The position numbers and the translations under genes are program-made. Below, piece by piece: positions 1-8,879 of a stretch of 20,729 nucleotides of DNA. This DNA is from Dunaliella salina (taxonomy: Eukaryota; Chlorophyta; Chlorophyceae; Chlamydomonadales; Dunaliellaceae). Location of the stretch: the NCBI GenBank assembly GCA_002284615.2, contig MU069527.1, positions 449,159 through 469,887 of the forward strand, in the 5' to 3' direction. The notes under the pieces were generated by a model, which saw nothing but the letters and a program-made list of their open reading frames with translations, did not search any database and was not told the DNA's origin. The number at the start of each line of letters is the position of its first letter. Position 1 is the stretch's first letter.

Positions 1-1
1 C

Positions 2-95
<94 letters not shown>
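1..95. repeat. (CA)n dinucleotide microsatellite
   Basis: An almost pure CA run begins at the window edge, so its true length is unknown. It is the mirror strand type of the (TG)n tract at 7325-7412. Confidence 0.98.
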
Positions 96-97
<2 letters not shown>

Positions 98-819
98 GAC
101 ATCCTTTGGATCATGTGCCGGGGCATGGCTCAGCCATATGGACTTGACATTCATTTTTACATAATGTGCAGGAAGCAAAGCTTTTGTGCTGCAACCCTCT
201 GGAGTGAGTGGTTGGGCGCCAAAGAGGGCTTTCATTGGGTTGTTTGGACGCTCACATGCATAACAAACGCCACTACAGGCCGAAGTCTGAGTCTGGTCAG
301 TCCATGTATTCAAAATATCCATTTAGGCCATTTCTACATACTCTGAGAGCCAGGCTACTGGGCTAGAGCATGCCCTTACTGAAGGCGTGAGCCTCAACTG
401 TTGCAAGGAATCGGGTTTAGAGCTGCTACTTTGAAATCTTCTCTCTAACTCTTTCCTCTACAAATTGCTTTCATGTCAGAGGACTTGATCTGCTCCATCC
501 CCACAGATGACGTTCTAAATTTGATCAAACACTGGCTGCATCATTTTTGCGCCAATTGAAACAAGCGTGAAAAAGTGATTAATTGCACTGCCCGATAAAG
601 AGATGCGAGCAGTCTGCAGACAAGCTGCACGTATGCCTTAAATATGACGACTGCAGACGTGAGAGTTTGGAGCTTGGCTGCATGCAGTAAGGAGGACGCC
701 TCCAGTGCTTTGCAGCTGAGCACTTTGCAAGGAGGTAATCGGTGCTCAGCGTTGCTTTGCAGTGGCGGAAAGAATCTTGCAAATGGGCCTCTGCAGTGCC
801 TTAAGAGTGTTCCTGAGGG
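96..819. other. No recognisable gene; unassigned spacer
   Basis: Short frames exist on both strands (for example 541-870 minus and 644-928 plus), but they overlap each other and match no family I know. A minus-strand stretch around 620-800 has AG dinucleotides resembling acceptors, without an OPR-like or otherwise recognisable peptide. I see no RNA gene here. Confidence 0.5.
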
Positions 820-1450
820 GGTCAGCTGGCCAATTTGCCAGACATGCTCTTTCCCAACTTTCTTTTCCAAACCTTACCATGCTTACCATTTTAATTCTAT
901 AAAATATCAAGTTTACCAGAAAACATAAAAAATCAGTGGACCCGGATCACTCTCCTGGCCTCAGATCACCCTGAAATGGCCCTCAACTCCACCCTAGGAC
1001 CACTTCTTACTCCAAAGTTTTTATATCTATTTCATATATGATGCTAGCATCCTGCATATCAAAAATTGGAAAGAAAAGGTCAAAAATTGACCTTTTTGGC
1101 ACCCCCTGTGCTGCAATTTCTCCAAGGGAAATGGCTGAAATTTTGTACCTCAAAAAGCACTGGTTTTTTCACCTCATTTTTCTTCAATAATTTCTTTCGA
1201 TACAAGGACTCCAAATCACCAAAAATCACCCAATTTGGTGCAGTGGGTGATCTAAAATGGAGGTTTGGTGGCAAAAGCTAGGGTTGACGCCGCGGCTAAT
1301 TAGGCTCGTGTCCCATGACTGGGTAGAAATGTACTCTAGTGCTAGAGAAAGAGGCTGACAGAGGATGCCAAGTTTCAATCTACCAAGTCACGGGACACCT
1401 ACGCAAAGAGCATCCAAAAAACAACTGATTTCAGGCCTCAGCTGACCTCC
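820..1450 (+). mobile_element. Diverged relic of the 1582-2972 element family (copy 3)
   Basis: From about 985 the sequence tracks the element at 1582-2972 in the same orientation. Shared blocks are a CATCCTGCATATC block, GTCAAAAATTGACC, AAGGGAAATGGCTGAAATT, a CCAAATCACCAAAAATCACC block, the TTTGGTGCAGTGGGTG block and a CGCCGCGGCTRATYAGGC block. The preceding segment 820-905 (GGTCAGCTGGCCAATTTGCC and following) is shared instead with 7140-7210, so copies 3 and 4 form a subfamily with a longer left side. Neither terminal inverted repeat is recognisable. No coding capacity is evident; short overlapping frames on both strands are shadows. Confidence 0.7.
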
Positions 1451-1581
1451 TCTGAGAGTGTTCTGCAGTTTGTGCTGCAATTTTGCAAAGGAAAAATAAT
1501 GCACAGGAGCATGTGCACAGTGGCTCGCGAACAGGAGCTGGACACAGCGGTCCTTGCACTACCACTTATAAGGGTGCCAAT

Positions 1582-2972
1582 CAAAGGGGGATAATCATTG
1601 TTGCAGCCTCTGTCAAAAATTTCTGGGCCTGCTAAGACCACTTTCCACTCCCGTTTTTTATGTTTGCAACCCCCACATGTTGTGATAACATCCTGCATAT
1701 CTAAAATTTGGGAAGAAGGAGGTCAAAAATTGACCATTGGCACCCTAAGTGCTGAATTTTGTGGATTTCTCTAAGGGAAATAGCTGAAATTCTGTATCTC
1801 ACCAACCACTGAATCTTTTAACCCCATTTTTTTTGCAATGGTATTCTTTAGAATTACAAGTAGTACAGTACATTTATTACAAGTAGTACAAGGACCCCAA
1901 ATCACCAAAAATCACCCGATTTGGTGCAGTGGGTGGTCAGGAATGGAGATAAGGTGTCAAAAACTAGGGTTCACGCCGCGGCTGATCAGGCATGTGCCCT
2001 GTTATTGGCACCTCTGGGACTCCAGCGTCAGAGAAAGCTCATGAAAAAGGCTACCATAGGAACCTTAGCTTGTCTGGTTCCAGTCATAGGAGAGCAATGC
2101 TGAGAGCACACAAAAAACAGGAAATTTTAGGCCCCATCTGGTATCCATCCAGACCTTGATCTGGCCATATCTCAGGAACGTATGGGTGTTCCAGGACCAA
2201 AAGTATTACCGTAGCGACGCTGATGTATTACGACGCTGGTTTATTACGAGGTGCCAAAACAATCTCATTAATTCATTTACGAGCTTTAAGGTTTTACAAG
2301 GTTGTCCAGGAAAACTCAAAATTTGCGAACTTCTGCATTTCTGCGTCTCATGGCACTGGCTCTTCATCTCAAATTATCCCTTTCCTCCATCTCTACATTT
2401 GAGGATTCTGCGGTGTCCTGAGACACCTCCAAAGCCTTTCCTCGCCCACTCTCCGCCCCTCCCCTTGCCTCTGTCCCCCCCTGCCCCTGCCCCTGCTCTT
2501 GCCCCTGGCCTCCTCGCCCTGCCCACCCTTCTGCAGCTGTGGTATCCATGTTTGTGGCCACAAACTTCTGAGACATATGTAAGTTCTTCTGCTTCTCCAG
2601 TCTGCACTACTTCAGCCATCCTCCCAGCAGCTGCCTCAGCAGCCATATCCTCCATGTTGTGCAGAGGACTCACGCTTCTACTTTGTACACCCCATGTCTA
2701 AAAGGGTTTTCTATCCCTTCGCATCTTGAGGCTGCATTTTGGGTCGCTGTAATTTACTTAATATTAACCTGTATATTTTACGAGGCCTTGAAAAAAGTAA
2801 TTTCTGAAGACGATCCACATTGCAAGGAATTAATCGCAATACCCCCAGCGTCGCTACGGTAGTTCCTGCAGGGAACAATGCCCCCTTTGCACTGACTAAT
2901 TTTGAGATTGAAACACCCATACGTTTTTTAGTTATAACCTCTCAAAGTCCCAGCAATGGTTACCCCCCTCTG
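1582..2972. mobile_element. Non-autonomous DNA transposon, Mutator-like by 9-bp target duplication (copy 1)
   Basis: The left end (CAAAGGGGGATAATCATTG) and right end (CAATGGTTACCCCCCTCTG) are imperfect terminal inverted repeats. They are flanked by GGTGCCAAT (1573-1581) and GGTGCCAAC (2973-2981), a 9-bp target duplication with one mismatch. Most of the interior (about 1585-2205) is repeated in inverse orientation at 4291-4890. The interior has a fold-back: the core AACGTATGGGTGTT occurs near 2176-2192 and, inverted, near 2911-2925. Between those arms lies a separate 655-bp insertion (2207-2861). No transposase frame is visible, so it would need enzymes in trans. Assignment to Mutator rests on target-duplication length only. 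Confidence 0.72.
2207..2861. mobile_element. Nested inverted-repeat element inside copy 1
   Basis: A perfect 16-bp inverted pair, TACCGTAGCGACGCTG at 2207-2222 and its complement at 2846-2861, bounds 655 bp absent from the related element at 4200-4889. If the outermost TA on each side is the target duplication, the termini are CCGTAGCGACGCTG with a TA target, as in Tc1/mariner-type elements; that reading is inference. The interior includes a pyrimidine-rich stretch (about 2425-2530) that creates Pro/Leu-rich and Gly/Arg-rich shadow frames. No transposase motif is seen, so this is best read as a MITE-like passenger. Confidence 0.55.
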
Positions 2973-3204
2973 GGTGCCAACCAACAGCTCTCAAGCTCAG
3001 AAATCTGATGATGTACTTGAAATCCTAGAAGTGGCTCAGAACAATTATGGAGGGGAGGTCCCATATAGTCCAGACCACACGGACCTGCCTTGGAGCCTGG
3101 CTGCAGCAAAAAAGAGTGAGGGCCTGGAACACCAGGACTTGAATGGTTCAGCCATGGTGAGCCAGTCAGAAAAAACCTTGCCCTTTGAATAAGGGAGAGA
3201 CCAT
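2973..3204. other. Spacer between copy 1 and minisatellite, with a possible minus-strand exon start
   Basis: After the 9-bp target duplication the sequence is unique. On the minus strand a frame runs from an acceptor-like GGGCAG|GCTG at 3225/3224 through to about 3075 without a stop and ends near a weak donor-like AG|GTCCGT. The peptide contains tryptophans and an LFFAAARLQG stretch that only loosely recalls an OPR helix. Treated as a possible exon of the OPR gene, not called. Confidence 0.2.
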
Positions 3205-4115
3205 GACATGAGGTCATTCACAGCCTGCCCGCATGCATGCACAACAGCAAACACGCTTCTCAGATTAATGTGAAGCTTATTCATGAAATGAACGACAAAT
3301 GATGCTGGCAGGTGGTTGTTCCCAGCTTGGCCATACACATGCACGGCGGCATACACACTCCTCAGATGCATGTGTTAACATCCATTTATGAAATGAGCAG
3401 CAGATCATGCCGGAGGTGGTCATCCACAGCTCACCAACCCACCCACATACACACATGTATGACAGCAAACATATACGTTTGAAAAGGTTGTGAAACTGTC
3501 AAATGTTTGCGCTTTGTGGGTTCTTTTTGAGGTCATATTGGCAAGTGGTCATCTGCAGCTTGCCCACATACATGCACGGCAGCATACACACTCCTCAGAT
3601 GCGTGTGCTAATGTTCGTTTATGAAATAAGCGGCAGATCATGCTGGCAGGTGGTCATCCACGGCTCAACCCCCCCCCCCCCCCCCCCCCCCCCCCACACA
3701 CACACATGTACGACAGCAAACACATACATTTGAAAGGCGTGTGAAACACATGTCCAACCTGTGTGCTTGCCAGGCTGTCCTTGAAACAACAGATCATGCT
3801 GGCACATGGTCATCTGCAGCTTGCCCATACACACACGATAGCAAACACACTCCTAACATGACTGTCTTTGCTTTCTTGTCCTTGTAAACAGCCATCACAA
3901 TTTGAACAACAGAATCTGGTCATGCTGACCGAAAAATGCTTGCTGCTTGCCCACACACACATAAAAAAATTGACACTAATCAAACAATTGTTCCAGCTTT
4001 ATTGTCTTTGACTTAAATGGCAGATTACATAAACAGGAGGACATTTCCAGATTGCCCAGCGTATTTCCAACAAATGCTGACAGGAGCCCATTTGCAGCTC
4101 GCCCACATTTAGGTC
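3205..4115. repeat. Degenerate minisatellite, roughly 45-150-bp spacing, about nine units
   Basis: A consensus block like CATGCTGGCAGGTGGTCATC followed by a GCAGCTTGCCCACA-like block recurs near 3225, 3331, 3430, 3556, 3661, 3816, 3944, 4051 and 4096. Several units also share a CAGCAAACACACTCCTCAGATG-like stretch and TTATGAAATGAGC. Spacing ranges from about 45 to 155 bp. The 3' neighbours are more diverged than the central units. Open frames here on both strands come from the repeat and are not called as genes. The unit closest to 3224 is the only one with a clean minus-strand CAG at the equivalent position. Confidence 0.8.
3669..3695. repeat. Homopolymer C tract followed by short (CA)n
   Basis: About 27 consecutive C residues interrupt one minisatellite unit and run into CACACACACA. 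The length is likely to be assembly-sensitive. Confidence 0.95.
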
Positions 4116-4199
4116 TATTGGCGAAAATTAGTTCAGTCTCGAAGTTGTCAGCAGGATTGCGCAAGTTTGGCCCCACAAACAGGCTAAGCAGAACACACG

Positions 4200-4889
4200 A
4201 GAGGGGGGTAACCATTGTGTGGACTTTGGAAGGCTATATCTCAGGACTGGATGAATGTCCATGGACCAAATTTTTTTCTTAGGTCCTGTAACTTTTGGTC
4301 CATGGACATCCATCCAGTCCTGAGATATGGCCAGATCAAGATCTGGATGGATACCAGATGGGGCCTAAAATTGCCTGTTTTTCGTGTGCTCTCAACATTG
4401 CTCTCCTACGACTGGAACCAGACGAGCTTAGGTTCCTATGGTAGCCTTTTTCATGAGCTTTCTCTAACACTGGAGTTCCAGAGGTGCCAGTAACAGGGCA
4501 TATGCCTGATCAGCCGCGGCTTGAACCCTAGTTTTTGACACCTTATCTCTATTCCTGACAATCCATTGCACCAAATCGGGTGATTTTTGGTGATTTGGAG
4601 CCCTTGTAATAAAAGAATATCATTGCAAAAAAATGGGGTAAATAGACCCAGTGGTTGGTGAGATACAAAATTTCAGCCATTTCCCTTAGAGAAAATCCAC
4701 AAAATCCCAAATCCAGCACTTAGGGCGCCAAAAAGGTCAATTTCTGACATCCTTCTTCCCAAATTTTGAATTTGCAGGATGTTATCATAACATGTGGGGG
4801 TTGCAAATACAAAAAAAACGGGAGTGAAAAATGGTCTCAGCAGGCCAAGAAAATTTTGGGAGAGGCTGCAACAATGGTTACCCCCCTCT
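4200..4889. mobile_element. Second near-complete copy of the 1582-2972 family (copy 2), inverse orientation
   Basis: The left terminus AGAGGGGGGTAACCATTG at 4200-4217 and its complement at 4872-4889 are a perfect 18-bp terminal inverted repeat. Flanks GAACACACG (4191-4199) and GAAGACGCA (4890-4898) match at 6 of 9 positions, a weak candidate target duplication. The body is the reverse complement of 1585-2205 at high similarity over about 570 bp. A near-perfect palindrome lies at 4232-4331. No transposase frame is present. It lacks the 655-bp insertion of copy 1 and so serves as the empty-site comparison. Confidence 0.75.
4232..4331. repeat. Long hairpin-forming palindrome inside copy 2
   Basis: Arms of about 40 nt (GGCTATATCTCAGGACTGG and onward; GGTCCATGGACATCCATCC and onward) are almost perfectly complementary around a spacer of about 20 nt that includes a T run. 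Such a fold-back could extrude as a cruciform or form a hairpin transcript; the function is unknown. Confidence 0.85.
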
Positions 4890-5547
4890 GAAGACGCACA
4901 TAAAAAAAACCATATTTGCCAGCACAGCCGTGCACACTTGGGAAGATCTCCTTCCACGCTCACCTTGTTAGCTTGCTACCACATGCAATCAAAACAAAGC
5001 TTTGCATACTGCTTCTTGGTACCTTGCTTCAGGAGCAGACACATCCGTTGCACACACATTGCTGCCCACAGCAAATCCATTGACCCTGCAAAGCAGCGTG
5101 TACTAAACTCCAAAAGACAACACTTCTTCTTGTGCGCCATGGCCTCAGGCTGTTGAGCGCTCTGATGAATGGCTGTTTGTTTACCTTGGAATATCCCTGT
5201 ATACTCTCAATAGCATTTATTTGTTTTCAAGCGCGAGGGCCTGCAACAACCCAGCGCTTTGACTGGTGGCTTTCTCATGGGTATCCATGGGTAATTACTA
5301 ATGGTGATGCTAAATACTAATTAGCTTCACCCAACATCTGAAAATGACTCCCAGAGACTCGCCGAGTCTCTCGCTTGGGTATGTGGTGACGCATACCACA
5401 TTTCCGTCCCTTGGTTCTGCCAAATAGACCCTGGCGAGTCTCAGCGAGCCTTGTGCTTGTCGAGGGTCCCAGAGACAAATGCCCAACCCCACTCATGGGC
5501 CATACCCACCTTTTCCTCTCAAAAGTACCACTGTTCAAACCACTCAC
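4890..5547. other. Intronic or intergenic stretch without a recognised gene
   Basis: On the minus strand this follows the donor of the exon ending at 5548, so it is intron at least in part. The open frame that continues from the exon down to 5317 includes the donor and is readthrough. A 63-bp segment 5085-5023 has splice-like borders but its frame does not fit the phase-0 pattern of the other exons. I see no RNA gene or transposon terminus here. Confidence 0.4.
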
Positions 5548-5709
5548 CTCATGCAAAAAAGCAGACATCCAAGCCTCAGCAGGAGGTAAAAGACTCTCTA
5601 GCCTACCCTCCTGCTCCTGCTGCCGCTGCAGCAGGTGCAGCTTTGCAAGCGCGTACAGGATGTTGGTGAGATGCTGGGCTTGGAGTCTGGGCAGGGTCGC
5701 CTGGACGGC
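5548..5709 (-). CDS. Internal exon, OPR-like repeat (54 codons)
   Basis: The exon begins after the acceptor ATTTTGTACAG (AG at 5711-5710) and ends at the strong donor GAG|GTGAGTGG (GT at 5547-5546). Both borders are phase 0 and the length, 162 bp, is a multiple of three. The peptide starts AVQATLPRLQAQHLTNILYA, continues LAKLHLLQ, passes a Gln/Glu-rich linker and ends with PPAEAWMSAFLHE. A Leu-rich helix with Asn-Ile-Leu-x-Ala-Leu-Ala-x-Leu followed by PP-x-x-x-W-hydrophobic is the standard arrangement of an OPR unit (known pattern, usually 38 residues; here lengthened by the linker). The long open frames continuing to 6378 and 5317 run through the intron. The upstream intron is filled with degenerate copies of this acceptor and exon start. 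I am confident of the exon and less so of the exact protein. Confidence 0.65.
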
Positions 5710-7100
5710 CTGTACAAAATAGAGTCCAATGTGAAGGAGCGATGTGAGCATAGTGTGTAGCACACAAGCTCCATATGATGGAGATGAGCAGGAAAAGAAA
5801 GGTGAACACAAAATCAAAATGGCACTATTTCCAGGCAGGGATGCCTGAAAGGCCTGCACAGAACACAGTATGCAGTGTGGAGGCGAAACGTGAGCAGAGA
5901 GTGTGTTGAGATGAGCAGCAAAAAACAAAGGTGTGAGCACCAAAATGAAGATGGCCCCTTTGTTGGGCAGGGACTCCTGGAAAGCCTGCACGTAACACAG
6001 TTGCAATGCGTGGGTGCGGTGTGAGCACAGTACGTGAGGCGAGAAGAAGCAAAACAAAGGCCAGGCAGGGATGCTTGAACAGCCTGCACAGAAGACAGCT
6101 TTGTGCAAGGATGCAACGTAAGGAAAGTGTGTAGGGAGACAAGCAGCAAAACAAAGGTGGTAGCATGACAATGAAGATGGCCCCATTGCCAGGAAAGGAC
6201 ACCTGAAAAGCCTGCACATAACACAGTATGCTGTGTGAGGTTGCGGTGTGAGCAGTGTGTAAGGAGAAAAGCAGCATAAAAAAGGGGTAAGCACAAAAAA
6301 TGACCCCATCGCCAGGAAGGGATGCCTGGACGGCCTGCATAAAATACAGTTGACTGTGTGCAGGTGGGATGCGAGCACAGTGTCCGTTCAGATAAGCAGC
6401 AAAACACAAGTGTGAGCACAAAAATGAAGATGACCCCATTGCCATGCAGGGATGCCTGGACGGCCTGCATAAAATACACTTAGCTGTGTGAGGGTGGGAC
6501 GTGAGCACAGTGTGTTTTGGAGACAAGCAGCAAAACAAAGGTGGGGGCACAAAAAAGGAGGTGGCCTCAATTCCAAGCAGGGATGCCTGGATGGCCTGCA
6601 TAAAATACAGTTTGCTGTGTGAGGGTGGGATGCGAGCACAGTGTCCGTTGAGATAAGCAGCAAAACAAAGGTGGGAGCACAAAAATGGAGATGGCCCCAG
6701 TTCCAAGCGGGGATGCTTGCAAGGCCTCCACAAAACACCGTAAGCAGTGTGAGGGTGCACGTGTCCTCAATAGAGGACTGTGACAAGTTGAGCAAAATGT
6801 AGAGGCAAGCAGTGGAACACAAGCAAGGTGCAAAATGGGGAGATGCAAGTCCTGCAGGCTGTGTGGGGATGCCTGGAGGGCCTGCACGCATCGCAGGTGC
6901 AGGATTAGAGAGCAGTGTTAGGCTCACAATCAAAGCGCAATGCAGAGGCAAGCGGTGGAACATAAGCAAGGTGCAAAAAGGGGTTTGGGAGGTGCAAGAA
7001 TCTTGCAGGCTGTGTAGGGATGCCTGGAGGGCCTGCATGCATCGCAGCTGCAGGGTGCAAGCGTGTTGCAAGCATGGTGCATCCCCACAGACAAGGACAG
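5710..7100 (-). repeat. Tandem array of the exon 5709 acceptor junction (about 11 units including the real one)
   Basis: The unit period is mostly 123-132 bp, with a short unit of 98 and longer ones of 144-156. Read on the minus strand, each unit carries a pyrimidine-leaning stretch, then an acceptor-like GTGCAG or ATGCAG, then a segment like GCCKTCCAGGCATCCCTGCC that matches the first codons of the exon at 5709. The AG equivalents lie in plus-strand triplets near 5854, 5986, 6084, 6212, 6335, 6465, 6596, 6726, 6882 and 7033. Only the 6726 unit has lost the CAG (it reads GAG). Several overlapping minus-strand frames of about 220-350 codons cross the array in rotating frames because the period is not a multiple of three; I regard them as artefacts. 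The two units nearest 7000 share a different spacer and form a subtype. Confidence 0.85.
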
Positions 7101-7320
7101 AAAAAAAGGAAAATTGAGCAGGCAGAGGACGACTCCAGAGTGGGTCAACTGGCCATTTCACCAGACATGCCTTTTCCCGTATTTCTTTCCCAAGCATGAC
7201 TGACATGCCAACATTCAATTCTTGTGAGGCATGTACACTGCTGACATCCTGCACACTCAAAATTCGCACCATTGTCTAAAAGCACATCTGCATCAGTGTC
7301 TGAAAGCACCTCTATCTATC

Positions 7321-7324
<4 letters not shown>

Positions 7325-7412
<88 letters not shown>
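7325..7412. repeat. (TG)n dinucleotide microsatellite
   Basis: An uninterrupted TG run of about 44 units generates Val/Cys and Thr/His shadow frames. It sits inside the copy 4 transposon relic. Confidence 0.98.
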
Positions 7413-7413
<1 letters not shown>

Positions 7414-7453
7414 CTTTCACTCCATTTTTTTCACAAAGATACTGCTTTTGTTG

Positions 7454-7523
7454 TACATCATCCTTGCGCAGGGGCCATGCTAATCTTCTCTGTATAATTC
7501 CAATTTTAACATATGTCCTGAAG
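7454..7523 (-). pseudogene. U6 spliceosomal snRNA retropseudogene, 3'-truncated
   Basis: On the minus strand this segment reads CTTCAGGACATATGTTAAAA then TTGGAATTATACAGAGAAGA, followed by TTAGCATGGCCCCTGCGCAA and GGATGA. That reproduces U6 snRNA from the loop of its 5' stem through the ACAGAGA box, the catalytic AGC triad and the internal stem-loop. The 3' end normally following GGATGACACGC is absent. The segment is flanked by identical 16-bp direct repeats GATACTGCTTTTGTTG (plus 7438-7453 and 7524-7539), as expected for LINE-mediated retroposition. Other copies of the host transposon family lack the insert. Without a U6 3' end or a T-run terminator it is very unlikely to be functional. Confidence 0.9.
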
Positions 7524-7800
7524 GATACTGCTTTTGTTGCAAGGTCTCCATAAAAACAAACAAGCCAATTTGGTCTGATGATGGATGGACATATGGTGGT
7601 CAAAAAGTAGAGTTCAAGCAGCAGCTAATTTGGTACACCCTTCCCCACCTGGCACCTTTCTAACTGGGGTCCCTTGGCGTCTAGCACTAGGAATCCAGAG
7701 GTGCCACCCAATCCAGAGGAGCATACGAAAAACACCTGTTTTCCAGTCAGCACCTGTTTTTCAGTCAGCACCTGTCAGGCCTCAGTTGAAGCTGTTGTGT

Positions 7801-8879
7801 TTTTCCCCTACTTTGATTGAGGAAGAGGAGATACATTTGCGGCAAAAGAAAGACACGAGTTCAAAATTGAAATCAGGTAGAGCCGGGCTCAGGGGTCGAG
7901 CAAGCACACCTGTATGGTCTGCACAGAAGGCAGCCACATTGAGAATGATTGGGTTCCAAATATGCCCAGAACCTTCACACACAGGGTGACATCAGTATCC
8001 TCTATGCTTCATCTATGGATGCTCATGCACAGCAGGCACCGCAGCATGGAAGGTAGGGGAAGGTGGGGCAGGTGAGCTGTTTGTTCATGCCAGCAGAGCA
8101 CACCGCTGCACTGTTGCCCACCTGCAGATGGCTTGTCATCCCACTCACTGATAGCACATACTATGAGCCATCTGCACACTAAGCTGGCCACCTGCAGACA
8201 GAGCTTGTCATTCCCTGCAGGTAGCATAGCACACACTACTTGTGTTCCCCACCTGCAGGTAGCTCATCATCCAAGCTTGCCCAGGTACAACCCCCAGCCT
8301 TGATAACGCCCAGATGGTGTTCGAAAGGGCCTGCGCACACGCGGCAGAGGCAGAGAGTGATGCAGCTCAGGACACAACATGCTGTTGCAGGTTTATTCTG
8401 CATGACGACAATGGTCAAGTGATAGGAAGATCAAAGGACATAGCCCTCTTGTGGTGCTGTTCTGCTGTTCCAGGGTCAAGTTTTTGCGAGAAGTAACTTA
8501 ACAGAGCTCCCAGGGGCAGTCAATTGATCCAGGAAGGAAGGCAATGCGGCTGTGGTCAAGTAAGAAAGGCCGGCCAACCAAAATGCGTAAGATTTCCGCA
8601 AGAGGTGTATGGGCAAGGAAGGACTTGATCCTTGTAATAATTGGCCGACCCAGTCTCGCCCACAGCCTAAACCTGGAGGGTTGTTGGTGACCTGATCTGG
8701 AAAAGCCTGGTATTCTTACAAACGTGCACCTGGCCAACCACAGGGCAGCCCTGCCTCCATTTCCTCGCACGGCCTGGCGGTCTCATCCTGGTCCTTTCGT
8801 TGTTTGGATAAAGTGAACATGTGCATGGTGCTGCTGTGATCGCAAGCACGCGTCTGCCTACGCGCCCTGACCGCAGTGA
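7801..8879. other. No recognised gene; contains short PstI-rich repeats
   Basis: Between about 8105 and 8275 a block like CCACCTGCAGGTAGCTCATC recurs three or four times with variations. Minus-strand readings juxtapose CTGCAG|GTGGG, so every unit looks like both an acceptor and a donor; none can be chosen as real. Frames at 7585-7989 plus, 8009-8236 minus and 8498-8770 minus show no family pattern. This region is expected to be intron of the OPR gene. Confidence 0.4.

Larger units (their letters stand above)
7138..7800 (+). mobile_element. Relic of the 1582-2972 family (copy 4), broken by (TG)n and a U6 retrocopy
   Basis: The segment 7140-7210 (GGTCAACTGGCCATTTCACC and following) matches copy 3 at 820-905. 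From 7419 to about 7770 the sequence follows the same family: TTTCACTCCATTTTTTTCAC, a CAAGGTCTCCA block, CCAATTTGGT, a GTAGAGTTCAAGCAGCAGC block, a TGGGACTCCAGAGGTGCC-like block and ACGAAAAACACCTG. The termini are lost. Comparison with copies 1-3 shows that the (TG)n tract and the U6-derived segment are extra sequence. CAGTCAGCACCTGTTTT is duplicated in tandem near 7743-7772. Plus-strand frames here are shadows. Confidence 0.65.

Noticed and set aside
2156..2701. Plus frame of 181 codons with a Pro/Leu-rich stretch
   Set aside because: It spans the boundary between the transposon copy and its nested insertion and is made by a pyrimidine-rich tract.
3205..4115. CRISPR-like reading of the regularly spaced array
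   Set aside because: Spacing is irregular, both 'repeat' and 'spacer' parts are related between units, and the context is eukaryotic nuclear DNA.
5023..5085. Possible 21-codon minus-strand exon (SMDLLWAAMCVQRMCLLLKQ) between TGCAG and CAAG|GTACC
   Set aside because: It has a tempting LLWAA helix, but the required phase is 2 whereas all supported borders are phase 0, and in phase 0 it contains a stop.
5317..7272. Overlapping minus-strand open frames of 221-353 codons across the repeat array, which look like Cys/Phe/His-rich proteins
   Set aside because: The frames follow the 130-bp repeat with rotating phase, overlap one another, run through a strong donor at 5547 and have no composition in common with the supported exons.
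7231..7603. Frames with long Val-Cys or Thr-His runs
   Set aside because: These are translations of the (TG)n microsatellite.
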